Source of the DNA: Curtobacterium pusillum
Lineage (GTDB): Bacteria > Actinomycetota > Actinomycetes > Actinomycetales > Microbacteriaceae
Length of the DNA stretch: 64,000 nt
Direction of reading: 5' to 3'
NCBI RefSeq assembly: GCF_007680845.1
Contig: NZ_VEIY01000001.1
Location: 566,227 to 630,226, forward strand
The notes beneath the pieces are model-generated. The model did no database searches, had not been told where the DNA came from, and saw only the letters and a program-made list of their open reading frames with translations. The stretch's first letter is position 1, and every line of letters starts with the position of its first letter. A program made the translations under genes and the position numbers. Positions 28,282-36,064 of this stretch are shown in pieces.

Positions 28282-28310
28282 TCGGACTGGAGGCGCGGGT
28301 CGGCCCCGCC
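28282..28310. repeat. 29-base dispersed intergenic element, copy 1
   Basis: TCGGACTGGAGGCGCGG followed by GTCGGCCCCGCC, in the gap upstream of ychF. The first 17 bases recur exactly at 59026 and, inverted, at 36922-36938. The core GGAGGCGCGG is also one arm of the palindromes at 3470 and 36010. Confidence 0.75.
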
Positions 28311-28337
28311 GGGCGGCCGCCGGTAGGCTGTCCTCCC

Positions 28338-29411
28338 GTGGCACTCACCATCGGAATCGTCGGTCTCCCGAACGTCGGCAAGTCGACCCTCTTCAACGCG
28401 CTGACGAAGAACCAGGTCCTCGCGGCGAACTACCCGTTCGCGACGATCGAGCCGAACGTCGGCGTGGTGAACCTGCCCGACCCTCGTCTGGACCAGCTCG
28501 CCGAGCTCTTCCACTCCGAGAAGACCGTGCCCGCGCCCGTGTCGTTCGTCGACATCGCCGGCATCGTCAAGGGTGCCAGCGAGGGCGAGGGGCTCGGGAA
28601 CAAGTTCCTCGCGAACATCCGCGAAGCCGACGCCATCGCGCAGGTCGTCCGCGGGTTCACCGACGACGACGTCGTGCACGTCGCGAACAAGGTCTCCCCG
28701 AAGGACGACCTCGAGGTCATCAACACCGAGCTGATCCTCGCCGACCTCGAGACCATCGAGAAGGCACTGCCGCGGTACGAGAAGACCGTGAAGCTCAAGC
28801 AGGCCGAGCCGGTCGTGCTCGAGACCGCTCGTGAGGCCAAGGCCGAGCTCGAGAAGGGCGTCCTGCTCTCCGCGACCTCGATCGACCTCGCGCCGATCGC
28901 CGAGCTCGGGCTCCTCAGCGCCAAGCCGTTCATCTTCGTCTTCAACGTCGACGAGGCGATCCTCACCGACGAGTCGCGGAAGGCCGAGCTCGCGGCGCTC
29001 GTCGCCCCCGCGCAGGCCGTGTTCCTCGACGCGCAGGTCGAGTCCGAGCTCATCGACCTCGACCCCGCGGACGCCGCCGAGCTCCTCGAGTCGACCGGGC
29101 AGACCGAGTCCGGCCTCGACCAGCTCGCCCGCATCGGGTTCGACACCCTCGGGCTGCAGACCTACCTGACGGCCGGGCCGAAGGAGTCGCGTGCGTGGAC
29201 GATCGGCAAGGGGTGGAAGGCTCCCCAGGCCGCCGGCGTCATCCACACGGACTTCGAGAAGGGCTTCATCAAGGCCGAGGTCATCTCGTTCGACGACCTG
29301 ATCGAGGCCGGCTCGATCGCCGAGGCCCGTGCACACGGCAAGGCCCGGATCGAGGGCAAGGACTACGTCATGCAGGACGGCGACGTGGTGGAGTTCCGCT
29401 TCAACAACTAG
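28338..29411 (+). CDS. ychF: redox-regulated ATPase YchF
   Basis: Universal Obg-like P-loop protein that binds ribosomes and hydrolyses ATP rather than GTP. The 357 residues show Walker A GLPNVGKSTLFNAL, FATIEPNVGVV, FVDIAGIVKGASEGEGLGN, the altered base-recognition motif FVFNVDE in place of NKxD, a coiled-coil insert and a C-terminal TGS domain ending VEFRFNN. The GTG start is preceded by TAGGCT at 28324-28329, 8 bases away, with no good ribosome-binding site, so it may be leaderless. Confidence 0.96.
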   Translation: MALTIGIVGLPNVGKSTLFNALTKNQVLAANYPFATIEPNVGVVNLPDPRLDQLAELFHSEKTVPAPVSFVDIAGIVKGASEGEGLGNKFLANIREADAIAQVVRGFTDDDVVHVANKVSPKDDLEVINTELILADLETIEKALPRYEKTVKLKQAEPVVLETAREAKAELEKGVLLSATSIDLAPIAELGLLSAKPFIFVFNVDEAILTDESRKAELAALVAPAQAVFLDAQVESELIDLDPADAAELLESTGQTESGLDQLARIGFDTLGLQTYLTAGPKESRAWTIGKGWKAPQAAGVIHTDFEKGFIKAEVISFDDLIEAGSIAEARAHGKARIEGKDYVMQDGDVVEFRFNN

Positions 29412-30187
29412 CTGCCTGCACCGGCGTCGTCGGGCACCGTGCCCACCGCCGCCCAAGCCGTCGCGTCGATGCGGAACGGGGTTGCTCCGACGAGTTCGCG
29501 AGCACGGTCGGAGAGCGCTGTCCGTGCTTCCCCGCCCAGGGAGGCCACGTACGCGCCTGCCGGTCCCACCCCGAGGCCGAACGGTTCCCACCAGTCCTCG
29601 AACGTCGCGAACTCCAGACCGATCGTGATCGACCCCGTCCGGACGTCGACGATCCCGGCGGCACCGAAGACACGGGCGAGGTCGCCCGCTCCTGCTCCGA
29701 CGAGTTCTCGCTCCGTCGGCGCGTCCGGGTCGAGGTCGAGGGCCGCGCGTTCGAAGACGCCCAGGGGGCCGCGCCCGCCCGCGAAGTCCCAGGCGTTTGC
29801 CGCGACGACTCCGCCCGGCCGTGTCACCCGAGCCATGCCGGCGACACCGGCGACGGGGTCCGGCATGAAGTGGACGACCAACTGGGCCACCGTGAGGTCG
29901 AACACTCCGTCGGCGAAGGGCAGCGTCTCCGCCGATGCGACGTGAGTGTCGACATCGGGGAGCGCGGCCCGGACAGCATCGACGAACGCCGGCGACGGGT
30001 CCACGGCGCTGACCGTACCGACCCGCTCGCGGAGCACCTCGGTCAGCGCACCGGGGCCGCATCCGACGTCGAGGGCACTGGTCGCCGCGGGTGCCTCGAC
30101 GAAGTCGAGGAACGGCGCCGCGAGCTGCTTCGAGAACCGGCCCATGAAGCGGTCGTAGGACGACGCGCTCGCGAAGAATCCTGACAT
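29408..30187 (-). CDS. class I SAM-dependent methyltransferase
   Basis: A 259-residue Rossmann methyltransferase: motif I ALDVGCGPGALTEVL, acidic motif VSAVDPSPAFVDAV, motif II region FDLTVAQLVVHF, then RVTRPGGVVAANAWDF. Looks like a methyltransferase-11 type acting on a small molecule; substrate unknown. Its stop codon overlaps that of ychF (convergent). Confidence 0.87.
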   Translation of the reverse strand: MSGFFASASSYDRFMGRFSKQLAAPFLDFVEAPAATSALDVGCGPGALTEVLRERVGTVSAVDPSPAFVDAVRAALPDVDTHVASAETLPFADGVFDLTVAQLVVHFMPDPVAGVAGMARVTRPGGVVAANAWDFAGGRGPLGVFERAALDLDPDAPTERELVGAGAGDLARVFGAAGIVDVRTGSITIGLEFATFEDWWEPFGLGVGPAGAYVASLGGEARTALSDRARELVGATPFRIDATAWAAVGTVPDDAGAGS

Positions 30188-30291
30188 GCCGCGATTGTCG
30201 TCCTCCGGCCGGTGCCGCGACCAGGGGGACGAGGGCGACGTCCTACCGCGGACCGGCTAGATTGACGCTGACCCAGCGCCGAGGAGGCCCG

Positions 30292-30756
30292 ATGTCGTAC
30301 GTCGTCGACTTCGAGAACGTGTCCACCGTCGGGCTCGAGTCGTCACCGGTCGTCGACGCACTCGCCGGTCTCCGGGCGAACGAGGCGCGCTACTTCAAGA
30401 ACAAGTACGACCACGTCTTCACCACCCACCCGGCAGCCGACGTGCCCGACCTCGTGGACTACGTCGCGCGGGTGCTGCAGGACGAGCGCGGGATCGTGAT
30501 CGCGTCGCCGCCGCTCGAAGCCACGGAGGCGCTGGTCGACGGCGTCCGCTGGACCTACGTCTTCTACGAGTCCGGCCTGGCGGTCAACGTTCTCTACACG
30601 CTCGAGCCCGGCGGGAAGCGCGCGGTCGGGTTCAAGCTCTCGGACGGCATGGAGGTGCCCGAGGAGCTGGCGGACAAGTTCAAGTTCGCCCGGCAGAAGT
30701 CGAAGCTCGCGGGGACCATCCGCGGCTCGTTCTTCGTCATCAAGGGCGAGTACTGA
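30292..30756 (+). CDS. hypothetical protein
   Basis: A 154-residue protein with an excellent GAGGAGG site 4 bases before the ATG and a TAGATT -10 box at 30258-30263. Distinct stretches are NEARYFKNKYDHVFTTHP and a basic C-terminus (KFKFARQKSKLAGTIRGSFF). No membrane segment or signal peptide. I do not recognise the family. Confidence 0.7.
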   Translation: MSYVVDFENVSTVGLESSPVVDALAGLRANEARYFKNKYDHVFTTHPAADVPDLVDYVARVLQDERGIVIASPPLEATEALVDGVRWTYVFYESGLAVNVLYTLEPGGKRAVGFKLSDGMEVPEELADKFKFARQKSKLAGTIRGSFFVIKGEY

Positions 30757-30765
30757 CCCTCACGG

Positions 30766-31224
30766 TCACAGGGGCACCGCTTCGTCGAGGACGTGGCGGA
30801 AGTGCTCGTCGCCGGCCAGGTCGTCAGTGAGGATGTCGACGGTGAATCCTGTGAGGCTCTCGACGGCTTGCGCGAAGCCGCCGAGGTCGAAGAGCGAGGT
30901 CGCCGGAGTCAGTGCCACGAGCAGGTCGATGTCGCTGGTGTCGGTGTCCTGACCCCGGACGGTCGAGCCGAAGACCCGCACGTGCTGGAGGTTCCAGCGC
31001 GCTGCCTCGCGAAGGATCTCGTCGGCGAAGAGCACCAAGGGGATGCTCGGGCGCATCTTTGCAGCGTTGAGGATGCGGGTCAGTGCTTCGCAAGCCGGCT
31101 CCTCCGCGCCGTGCTCGTCAGCATCGAGCTGGGACTCGGGGATCGCGGAGGCAGCGGCGAGCTCCGCCGTGGTCATGCCGACGTCCTCACGAGCTGCTCG
31201 GATCAGCTCAGCCGCTCGGCTCAT
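30766..31224 (-). CDS. HTH domain fused to a MNT-type nucleotidyltransferase
   Basis: A 152-residue protein. Residues 1-60 look like an XRE-type helix-turn-helix (ELIRAAREDVGMTTAELAAA). Residues 75-150 are a minimal nucleotidyltransferase with the signature VFGSTVRGQDTDTSDIDLLV (GSx10 DxD). MNT proteins such as MntA are antitoxins that AMPylate HepT-type RNases; here no HepT gene is adjacent, so the fusion may self-regulate or be an orphan. Convergent with the preceding hypothetical gene. Confidence 0.8.
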   Translation of the reverse strand: MSRAAELIRAAREDVGMTTAELAAASAIPESQLDADEHGAEEPACEALTRILNAAKMRPSIPLVLFADEILREAARWNLQHVRVFGSTVRGQDTDTSDIDLLVALTPATSLFDLGGFAQAVESLTGFTVDILTDDLAGDEHFRHVLDEAVPL

Positions 31225-31361
31225 CCGCACCTCCGCCCTCCCTGGTGGGGACACTGCCACGCCTGCTCGACATCTGCCATGCATTCCGGATGTTGGCGCT
31301 CGGTGGCTCGGACCCACGACCATGGCCGAGTTGTCCGCCGATCGGGAGGAAGGTGCCGGCT

Positions 31362-31523
31362 ATGAGAGACACAACGACGAGAGCGTTGCTCCGCGGGACG
31401 TACGTCGGATTGAGCGGAGACCCGCCTCGGGTCCGAGCGATGCGCCTGCTCCTGATGGAACGTCGCAAGGCAGCTCGGGACGCCCTCGCAGAGCGGGAGA
31501 CGACGGTACGACGTCGTCCCTGA
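31362..31523 (+). CDS. small basic hypothetical protein
   Basis: A 53-residue frame starting MRDTTTRALLRGTYVGLSG, with GGGAGGAAGG about 10 bases upstream; basic and Arg-rich (LLLMERRKAARDALAE). Codon use is GC3-rich and it fits cleanly between neighbours, but it is short and unrecognised, so it may not be real. Confidence 0.4.
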   Translation: MRDTTTRALLRGTYVGLSGDPPRVRAMRLLLMERRKAARDALAERETTVRRRP

Positions 31524-31539
31524 CCGTGCCGCTTTTGGC

Positions 31540-31557
31540 CAACGAACGCGTTCGTTG
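31540..31557. promoter_or_regulatory. 18-bp perfect palindrome, candidate operator
   Basis: CAACGAACGCGTTCGTTG is a perfect 18-bp palindrome 47 bases upstream of the next gene's GTG and 16 bases after the previous stop. Size and symmetry resemble a TetR- or LacI-family operator. No matching regulator gene is obvious nearby. Confidence 0.5.
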
Positions 31558-31604
31558 TGCCACCGTGGATGCCCCGCACCTACCGTCGGAGCGGAGGAGG
31601 CAAC

Positions 31605-32006
31605 GTGAAGTACATCCACTACGACGGCAGCCTGATCCTGACAGGAGACGCGATCGCCGACGCGGTCGTGGACTACGCAGCGGTCCTCGGCGCCAACGAA
31701 CGGACCGACACGGTCGCCATCCCAGCGGTGGCGGACGACGGCTCGGTGACCCGCACCACGGTCCTCATCGGCCCCGCGAGTGAGCTGACGGTGAGCACCG
31801 CACCGGACGACGAACTCGAGCCGGAGGACATCGCGTTCGTCCGGAACTTGCGTGACGCCGCGGCGCGTGCGGGCGACCGGACCCCGGTGAACGCCGACGG
31901 CGGCCGCCGATTCGTCGGAGCCGACGAGCCGGACAGCACGAGCACGCACGGCGACGACCACGACGCCGACGGCCCGGACGGCGACAGACCGGCCGACCGC
32001 CCCTGA
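31605..32006 (+). CDS. hypothetical protein with acidic tail
   Basis: A 133-residue protein starting at a GTG behind GGAGGAGG (VKYIHYDGSLILTGDAIADA). The last 40 residues are acidic and low-complexity (DSTSTHGDDHDADGPDGD). The N-terminal half may be a small globular domain. Not recognised. A strong hairpin follows the stop. Confidence 0.65.
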   Translation: MKYIHYDGSLILTGDAIADAVVDYAAVLGANERTDTVAIPAVADDGSVTRTTVLIGPASELTVSTAPDDELEPEDIAFVRNLRDAAARAGDRTPVNADGGRRFVGADEPDSTSTHGDDHDADGPDGDRPADRP

Positions 32007-32010
32007 GACG

Positions 32011-32045
32011 ACGAATGCCGCCGAGCACAGCTCGGCGGCATTCGT
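32011..32045. terminator. 16-bp perfect bidirectional hairpin
   Basis: ACGAATGCCGCCGAGC (32011-32026), an ACA loop, and its exact complement (32030-32045). It begins 5 bases after one stop codon and ends 17 bases before the convergent gene's stop, so it should terminate both. Confidence 0.85.
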
Positions 32046-32061
32046 GTGTGGAGCGGAGGGC

Positions 32062-32349
32062 TCAGGCGGCGAGGGCCAACTCGCCCGCGCGGACGGACTG
32101 CGCCTGCACGAGCGTGCGGCTCGCCTCGCCCGCCCACGAGCGGCCCGGCACGGTCCAGCCGGCCTCGCCGTCGACGCCCACGCGGGCGCCACGGGTGATG
32201 AAGAGCCCGAGGTCGTCGGCCGGGATGCGGACGAGGTACTCGCGCTGCGAGCGGTCGTCACGGACACCGAACTCGGCGATGCGGTCGGGGGAGACGGTCG
32301 GCGCCGCGAGTGCGGTGCCGGTGATGGTGATGCGTTCGTTGCTGGTCAT
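32062..32349 (-). CDS. hypothetical protein
   Basis: A 95-residue protein (MTSNERITITGTALAAPT, then QREYLVRIPADDLGLFITRG). The beta-rich pattern could be a small OB- or SH3-like barrel, but I do not recognise a family. The 228-base gap upstream (32350-32577) shows no gene or clear signal. Confidence 0.55.
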   Translation of the reverse strand: MTSNERITITGTALAAPTVSPDRIAEFGVRDDRSQREYLVRIPADDLGLFITRGARVGVDGEAGWTVPGRSWAGEASRTLVQAQSVRAGELALAA

Positions 32350-32577
32350 GGTGCTGGTACTTCCTGGTCGTCGGCGCCCAGGGGACCCGGTGTCGGCGGA
32401 CGGCTCGGTCCGGCGCGACGCATCGGGTGCGGGGCGCGCACGTCGAGTTTCAACGTGCTGCTCGTCCGTTCGGATCGAGCGGTGGTCTCGTGGGAATGCG
32501 ACTCGGGTGAGTCGGCTTCGAGACGGTTCGGTGTGCGCGAGTCAGATGGGTTCGCTGCAATGCACCAACAAGAGACA

Positions 32578-33204
32578 CTACCCGATCGTCGGCGAGAAGT
32601 CCAGGAACGCGCCCCATCGTGCTCCGCCGGCGGCGACGTTGCCCGAGCTGTCGAGCCGCGCGGCGGCCGAGGACGGCTTCCGTCCGGCCTGCTCGTGGAC
32701 CAGCCCGTCGAACATTTCGGAGAAGTCGAGCCGGGGGAGGACGGCGGCGACCGCGCGGAGGTCCGCGGCGTCCCAGCGCTCGAACCCGACCCCCGAGACG
32801 TCGAGCGAGGTCGCGACCTCGAGCAGGTGTCCTTCGGCGTCCAGGGCCGGGTCCACTGCGGTCCACATGTGCCGCTCGATGACCTCGCCGACGCGACGGG
32901 CACGGACGGTGTCCCAGCCGGCACCGACAGCGAAGACCGACGCGACGGCGCCACCGGCGTCCTCGAACGGGACGGTGTGGGCGTCGAACGCGGTCGTGAC
33001 GCCGAGGTCGTGGAGCATCGTCGCGACGAACAGCAGCTCGCGGTCGGGTTCGAGGTCGATCGTCGGGGCGAGCAACGACGCCCAGGCCCAGGACCGGAGG
33101 CAGTGGTTGACGAGCGCCGGCGAGGACCATGCACGGACGACCTCGAGCGCGCGCTCGGCGACGGGGGAGGGCGGTGCGAGCAGCGCCTCGACGTCCACGA
33201 TCAT
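32578..33204 (-). CDS. HD domain-containing metal-dependent phosphohydrolase
   Basis: A 208-residue HD-superfamily protein: LVNHCLRSWAWASLLAP supplies the first His and FVATMLHDLGVT the His-Asp pair, with a later acid in VIERHMW. The pattern resembles cyanamide-hydratase-like HD proteins; substrate unknown. I start at the ATG at 33204 (MIVDVEALL): TACTGT lies 6 bases upstream of it, so the mRNA may be leaderless. The longer frame to 33225 would start inside that promoter. Confidence 0.8.
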   Translation of the reverse strand: MIVDVEALLAPPSPVAERALEVVRAWSSPALVNHCLRSWAWASLLAPTIDLEPDRELLFVATMLHDLGVTTAFDAHTVPFEDAGGAVASVFAVGAGWDTVRARRVGEVIERHMWTAVDPALDAEGHLLEVATSLDVSGVGFERWDAADLRAVAAVLPRLDFSEMFDGLVHEQAGRKPSSAAARLDSSGNVAAGGARWGAFLDFSPTIG

Positions 33205-33338
33205 GGCACGACAGTAGTGCCACACCTGACGTGTAACGCACCGGAAATGCGGCGGGCCCGTCCGCGAAACAGGCCGCCGTTAGCGTGCAGATCGCTGAGT
33301 ACCCGCTCAGCTCCCCTCCCAGCGAAGGAACTGCACCC

Positions 33339-34145
33339 ATGCAGCACCGACCACGGCTGCGCCCCCGCGCGACGATCGTCTCCTCGACGCTCGTCGCTGC
33401 CGGGGCGATCGGCCTCGCCGTCTTCTCGGCCGCTCCGGCCCAGGCGGCACCCACGGCGACCTCCGCCGCCATCGACGCCCCGGCGTCCGCGACCGTCGGC
33501 ACCCCGTTCGACGTCGACGTCACGATCCCGGCGACCGCCGACGTCTTCGCGTACGAGATCACCCTCGCCGTCGACGCGGACGCGCTGACGTACGACGCCG
33601 ACAGCGTGACCGGCCCCGACGGCGGGTTCGACAGCGCGGAGCAGGACGGCGACGCCATCACCATCGTGCACACGCGGCTCGGGACGTCGCCCGCGCTCAG
33701 CGGCGACCTCGACGCGTCCGTCTCGCTCACCCCGACGGCGGCCGGCGACGCCGACATCGCGGTCACGACCATCACGCTCGTCGGGTCCGACGGCAGCACC
33801 ACGCGCCTCACCGACCCGGCGAGCACGACCGTGACGATCGCGGCGGCAGCGACCGCGACGCCGACCGCCACCCCGACCGCGACGCCGTCCGAGCCCTCGG
33901 ACGCCTCGGACCCGTCCGACCCGGCCACGCCGGCCGACCCCTCCGACCCGGCCACCCCGGTGGCCGCAGGCGGCGGGAACGACGCCGGTGGAGCCTCCGG
34001 TCCGACCGGCGGGTCGCTCGCGTGGACCGGAGCCGACGTCGCCCCGTGGATCGCCGCGTCCCTCGCCCTCCTCGCCGCCGGCGGGACCCTGATCACCCTG
34101 CGTGCGCGCCGCGCCCGCCGCGACCGCACCGGAGCATCCGCATGA
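33339..34145 (+). CDS. secreted cohesin-domain protein with LAxTG cell-wall sorting signal
   Basis: A 268-residue surface protein. A signal peptide (about 1-36, ending SAAPAQA) precedes a cohesin-like beta-sandwich at roughly 43-165 (SATVGTPFDVDVTIPATADV, then FAYEITLAVDADALTYD). A Thr/Pro/Asp-rich linker follows (TATPTATPTATPSEPSDASD), then a sorting signal LAWTG at 227-231, a membrane helix and an RARRARR tail. LAxTG is the class E sortase motif of actinobacteria. The stop overlaps the next start (ATGA), and that gene encodes a dockerin-bearing amidase. The 5' leader has a small GCTGAG/CTCAGC hairpin at 33294-33311. Confidence 0.82.
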   Translation: MQHRPRLRPRATIVSSTLVAAGAIGLAVFSAAPAQAAPTATSAAIDAPASATVGTPFDVDVTIPATADVFAYEITLAVDADALTYDADSVTGPDGGFDSAEQDGDAITIVHTRLGTSPALSGDLDASVSLTPTAAGDADIAVTTITLVGSDGSTTRLTDPASTTVTIAAAATATPTATPTATPSEPSDASDPSDPATPADPSDPATPVAAGGGNDAGGASGPTGGSLAWTGADVAPWIAASLALLAAGGTLITLRARRARRDRTGASA

Positions 34146-35980
34146 CCGCCAGGAAGCGCCCGGCCGTCGCCGGCGCCGCACTCGTCGCCCTCGTCGGCAC
34201 CGTCCTCGCCGCGACACCCGCGATCACCGCGGCAGCCGCCCCGGCAGCGGTCGACGCCAGCCCCGCCGCGATGCTCGCGCCGTACTACACGGACCTCGAC
34301 CTGACCGGCGACGACCAGGTCACCAAGGCCGACCTCGCGGTGCTCACCGCACACCTCGGCGACACCAGCGCGAGCCCCGACTGGGCGTCGGTCAGCGCGG
34401 CGGACACCGACGCCGACGGTGTCGTCTCCGTCGAGGACGTCGCCGCCCTCTCCGCGCGGATGATCTACGACGACGGGCCGTTCGAGCTCGTCGAGGCGTC
34501 CACGATCGACATGCAGGCCGCGATGAACGCCGGGGTGACCACCTCCGTGGCCATCACGCAGGACTACCTCGACCGCATCGCCGCGTACGACCGCACCACC
34601 GTCGACACGGCCGAGACCGGCCGTCCGCTCAACTCGATCGTCACGACGAACGCCGATGCGCTCGCCGCCGCGAAGGCCGCGGACACCGAGCGTGCCGACC
34701 ACGGCATGACGAGCATGCTGCTGGGCGTCCCGATCGCGGTGAAGGACAACTACGACACGAAGGACATGCCGACCACCGGCGGCTGCGGCTGCTGGGACGG
34801 CAACCAGACGGACACCGACGCCACCATGGTGGCCGGACTCCGCGACGCTGGTGCGGTGATCCTCGCCAAGGCCAGCCTCGACGAGTTCGCGTACGGGTTC
34901 GTCTCGGAGTTCTCGTCGAACCAGCCCGCCGGTTCCTCGCTCCTCGTCGCGAGCCCCTACGCGACGAACCAGACCGCCGGTGGGTCCTCCGGCGGGACCG
35001 GCGCAGCGATCTCAGCGAACCTCGCCGGGATCGGGTTCGGCACGGACACGGGCGGCTCGATCCGCGTCCCGTCGACCTACAACCAGCTCGTCGGCATCCG
35101 TCCGACCGTGGGCCTGACCAGCCGCGACGGGATCATCCCGCTCGCGCTGTCCCAGGACACGGGTGGCCCGATCGCCCGCTCCGTCACCGACGCGGCGGTC
35201 GCGCTCGACGCGGTGACCGGCGTGGACGCGGCCGACCCCGCCACCAGCGCGCAGTCCGGCAAGGTGCCCACGTCGTACACCGCGGCGCTCGACCCGACGG
35301 CACTGCAGGGTGCACGGATCGGGTACGTGACGAGCATGGTCGGCACCAACGCCACGACGAAGCGCCTGTTCGACGCGTCCGTCGCGAAGCTCGAGGCCGC
35401 GGGAGCCACCGTGGTGCCGATCACCGCGACGACCGCGTTCAACCGCGTGCTGTCCGAGGGCAGCGGCTCGACGAACGAGTTCAAGCACGACCTGGCCGAG
35501 TACGTCGCGCAGCACCTCGACCCGGACGTCACGGCGCGGTCGCTGCAGGGCATCCTCGCCTCGGGGGAGTACGTGCCGAGCCGGAAGTCGACCTACGAGT
35601 CGCGTGACCTCATCACCGACGCGCAGTACCAGGCGTGGGCCGGCCCGACGGGGTCGCACACCACGCAGCTCGCCACCGGCAAGCAGCTGGTCACGCAGAT
35701 GCTCGACGACCAGGACCTCGACACGCTGATCTACCCGTCGGGAACGCCCTACGGGACGCAGTCGACCAACATGCGTCTCAGCCCGAACACCGGCATGCCG
35801 GCGGTCACGGTGCCGATGGGACAGGCGATCGCGGCCGACAACACGATCACCGGCGCCGGCGTGAACCTCGAGTTCCTCGGCCGCTCGTTCGACGAGAGCA
35901 CGATCATCGGGATCGGCTACTCGTTCGAGCAGGCGACGAAGGCCCGCACCACGCCCGCGCTGTACCCGGCGCTCGGTTGA
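34142..35980 (+). CDS. secreted amidase-signature hydrolase with N-terminal dockerin
   Basis: A 612-residue exported enzyme. The signal peptide covers about 1-33. Residues 50-108 form a dockerin with two EF-hand-like calcium loops: Asp53/Thr55/Asp57/Asp64 (DLDLTGDDQVTKADLAVL) and Asp88/Asp90/Asp92/Ser96/Asp99 (DTDADGVVSVEDVAAL). The rest is an amidase-signature domain with the Ser-cisSer-Lys triad Lys201 (PIAVKDNYD), Ser282 (GGSSGG) and Ser306 (GTDTGGSIRVPS). It hydrolyses an unknown amide outside the cell. Coupled to the cohesin gene by ATGA, so the two products probably dock on the cell wall. Confidence 0.88.
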   Translation: MTARKRPAVAGAALVALVGTVLAATPAITAAAAPAAVDASPAAMLAPYYTDLDLTGDDQVTKADLAVLTAHLGDTSASPDWASVSAADTDADGVVSVEDVAALSARMIYDDGPFELVEASTIDMQAAMNAGVTTSVAITQDYLDRIAAYDRTTVDTAETGRPLNSIVTTNADALAAAKAADTERADHGMTSMLLGVPIAVKDNYDTKDMPTTGGCGCWDGNQTDTDATMVAGLRDAGAVILAKASLDEFAYGFVSEFSSNQPAGSSLLVASPYATNQTAGGSSGGTGAAISANLAGIGFGTDTGGSIRVPSTYNQLVGIRPTVGLTSRDGIIPLALSQDTGGPIARSVTDAAVALDAVTGVDAADPATSAQSGKVPTSYTAALDPTALQGARIGYVTSMVGTNATTKRLFDASVAKLEAAGATVVPITATTAFNRVLSEGSGSTNEFKHDLAEYVAQHLDPDVTARSLQGILASGEYVPSRKSTYESRDLITDAQYQAWAGPTGSHTTQLATGKQLVTQMLDDQDLDTLIYPSGTPYGTQSTNMRLSPNTGMPAVTVPMGQAIAADNTITGAGVNLEFLGRSFDESTIIGIGYSFEQATKARTTPALYPALG

Positions 35981-35987
35981 GCTGAGC

Positions 35988-36006
35988 GGGTCGCGTGACG
36001 CGACCC
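35988..36006. terminator. 8-bp hairpin after the amidase gene
   Basis: GGGTCGCG, TGA loop, CGCGACCC, 7 bases after the amidase stop and directly followed by the long palindrome at 36010. Confidence 0.6.
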
Positions 36007-36009
36007 CGT

Positions 36010-36057
36010 GACGGACGGGAGGCGCGGTGCCAGCCGGCACCGCGCCTCCCGTCCGTC
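36010..36057. repeat. 48-base palindrome, copy 2 of the dispersed family
   Basis: 22-bp perfect arms (36010-36031 and 36036-36057, ending GGCGCGGTGCC on the left) around AGCC. The inner 19 bases of the arm match copy 1 at 3470. It sits between convergent genes, 7 bases from the stop of the minus-strand gene. Confidence 0.85.
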
Positions 36058-36064
36058 TGCTTCG

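Noticed and set aside
30188..33204. The patch of small genes as a prophage or integrative element
   Set aside because: No integrase, attachment-site repeats, tRNA or phage structural genes are visible, and GC content is not clearly shifted.
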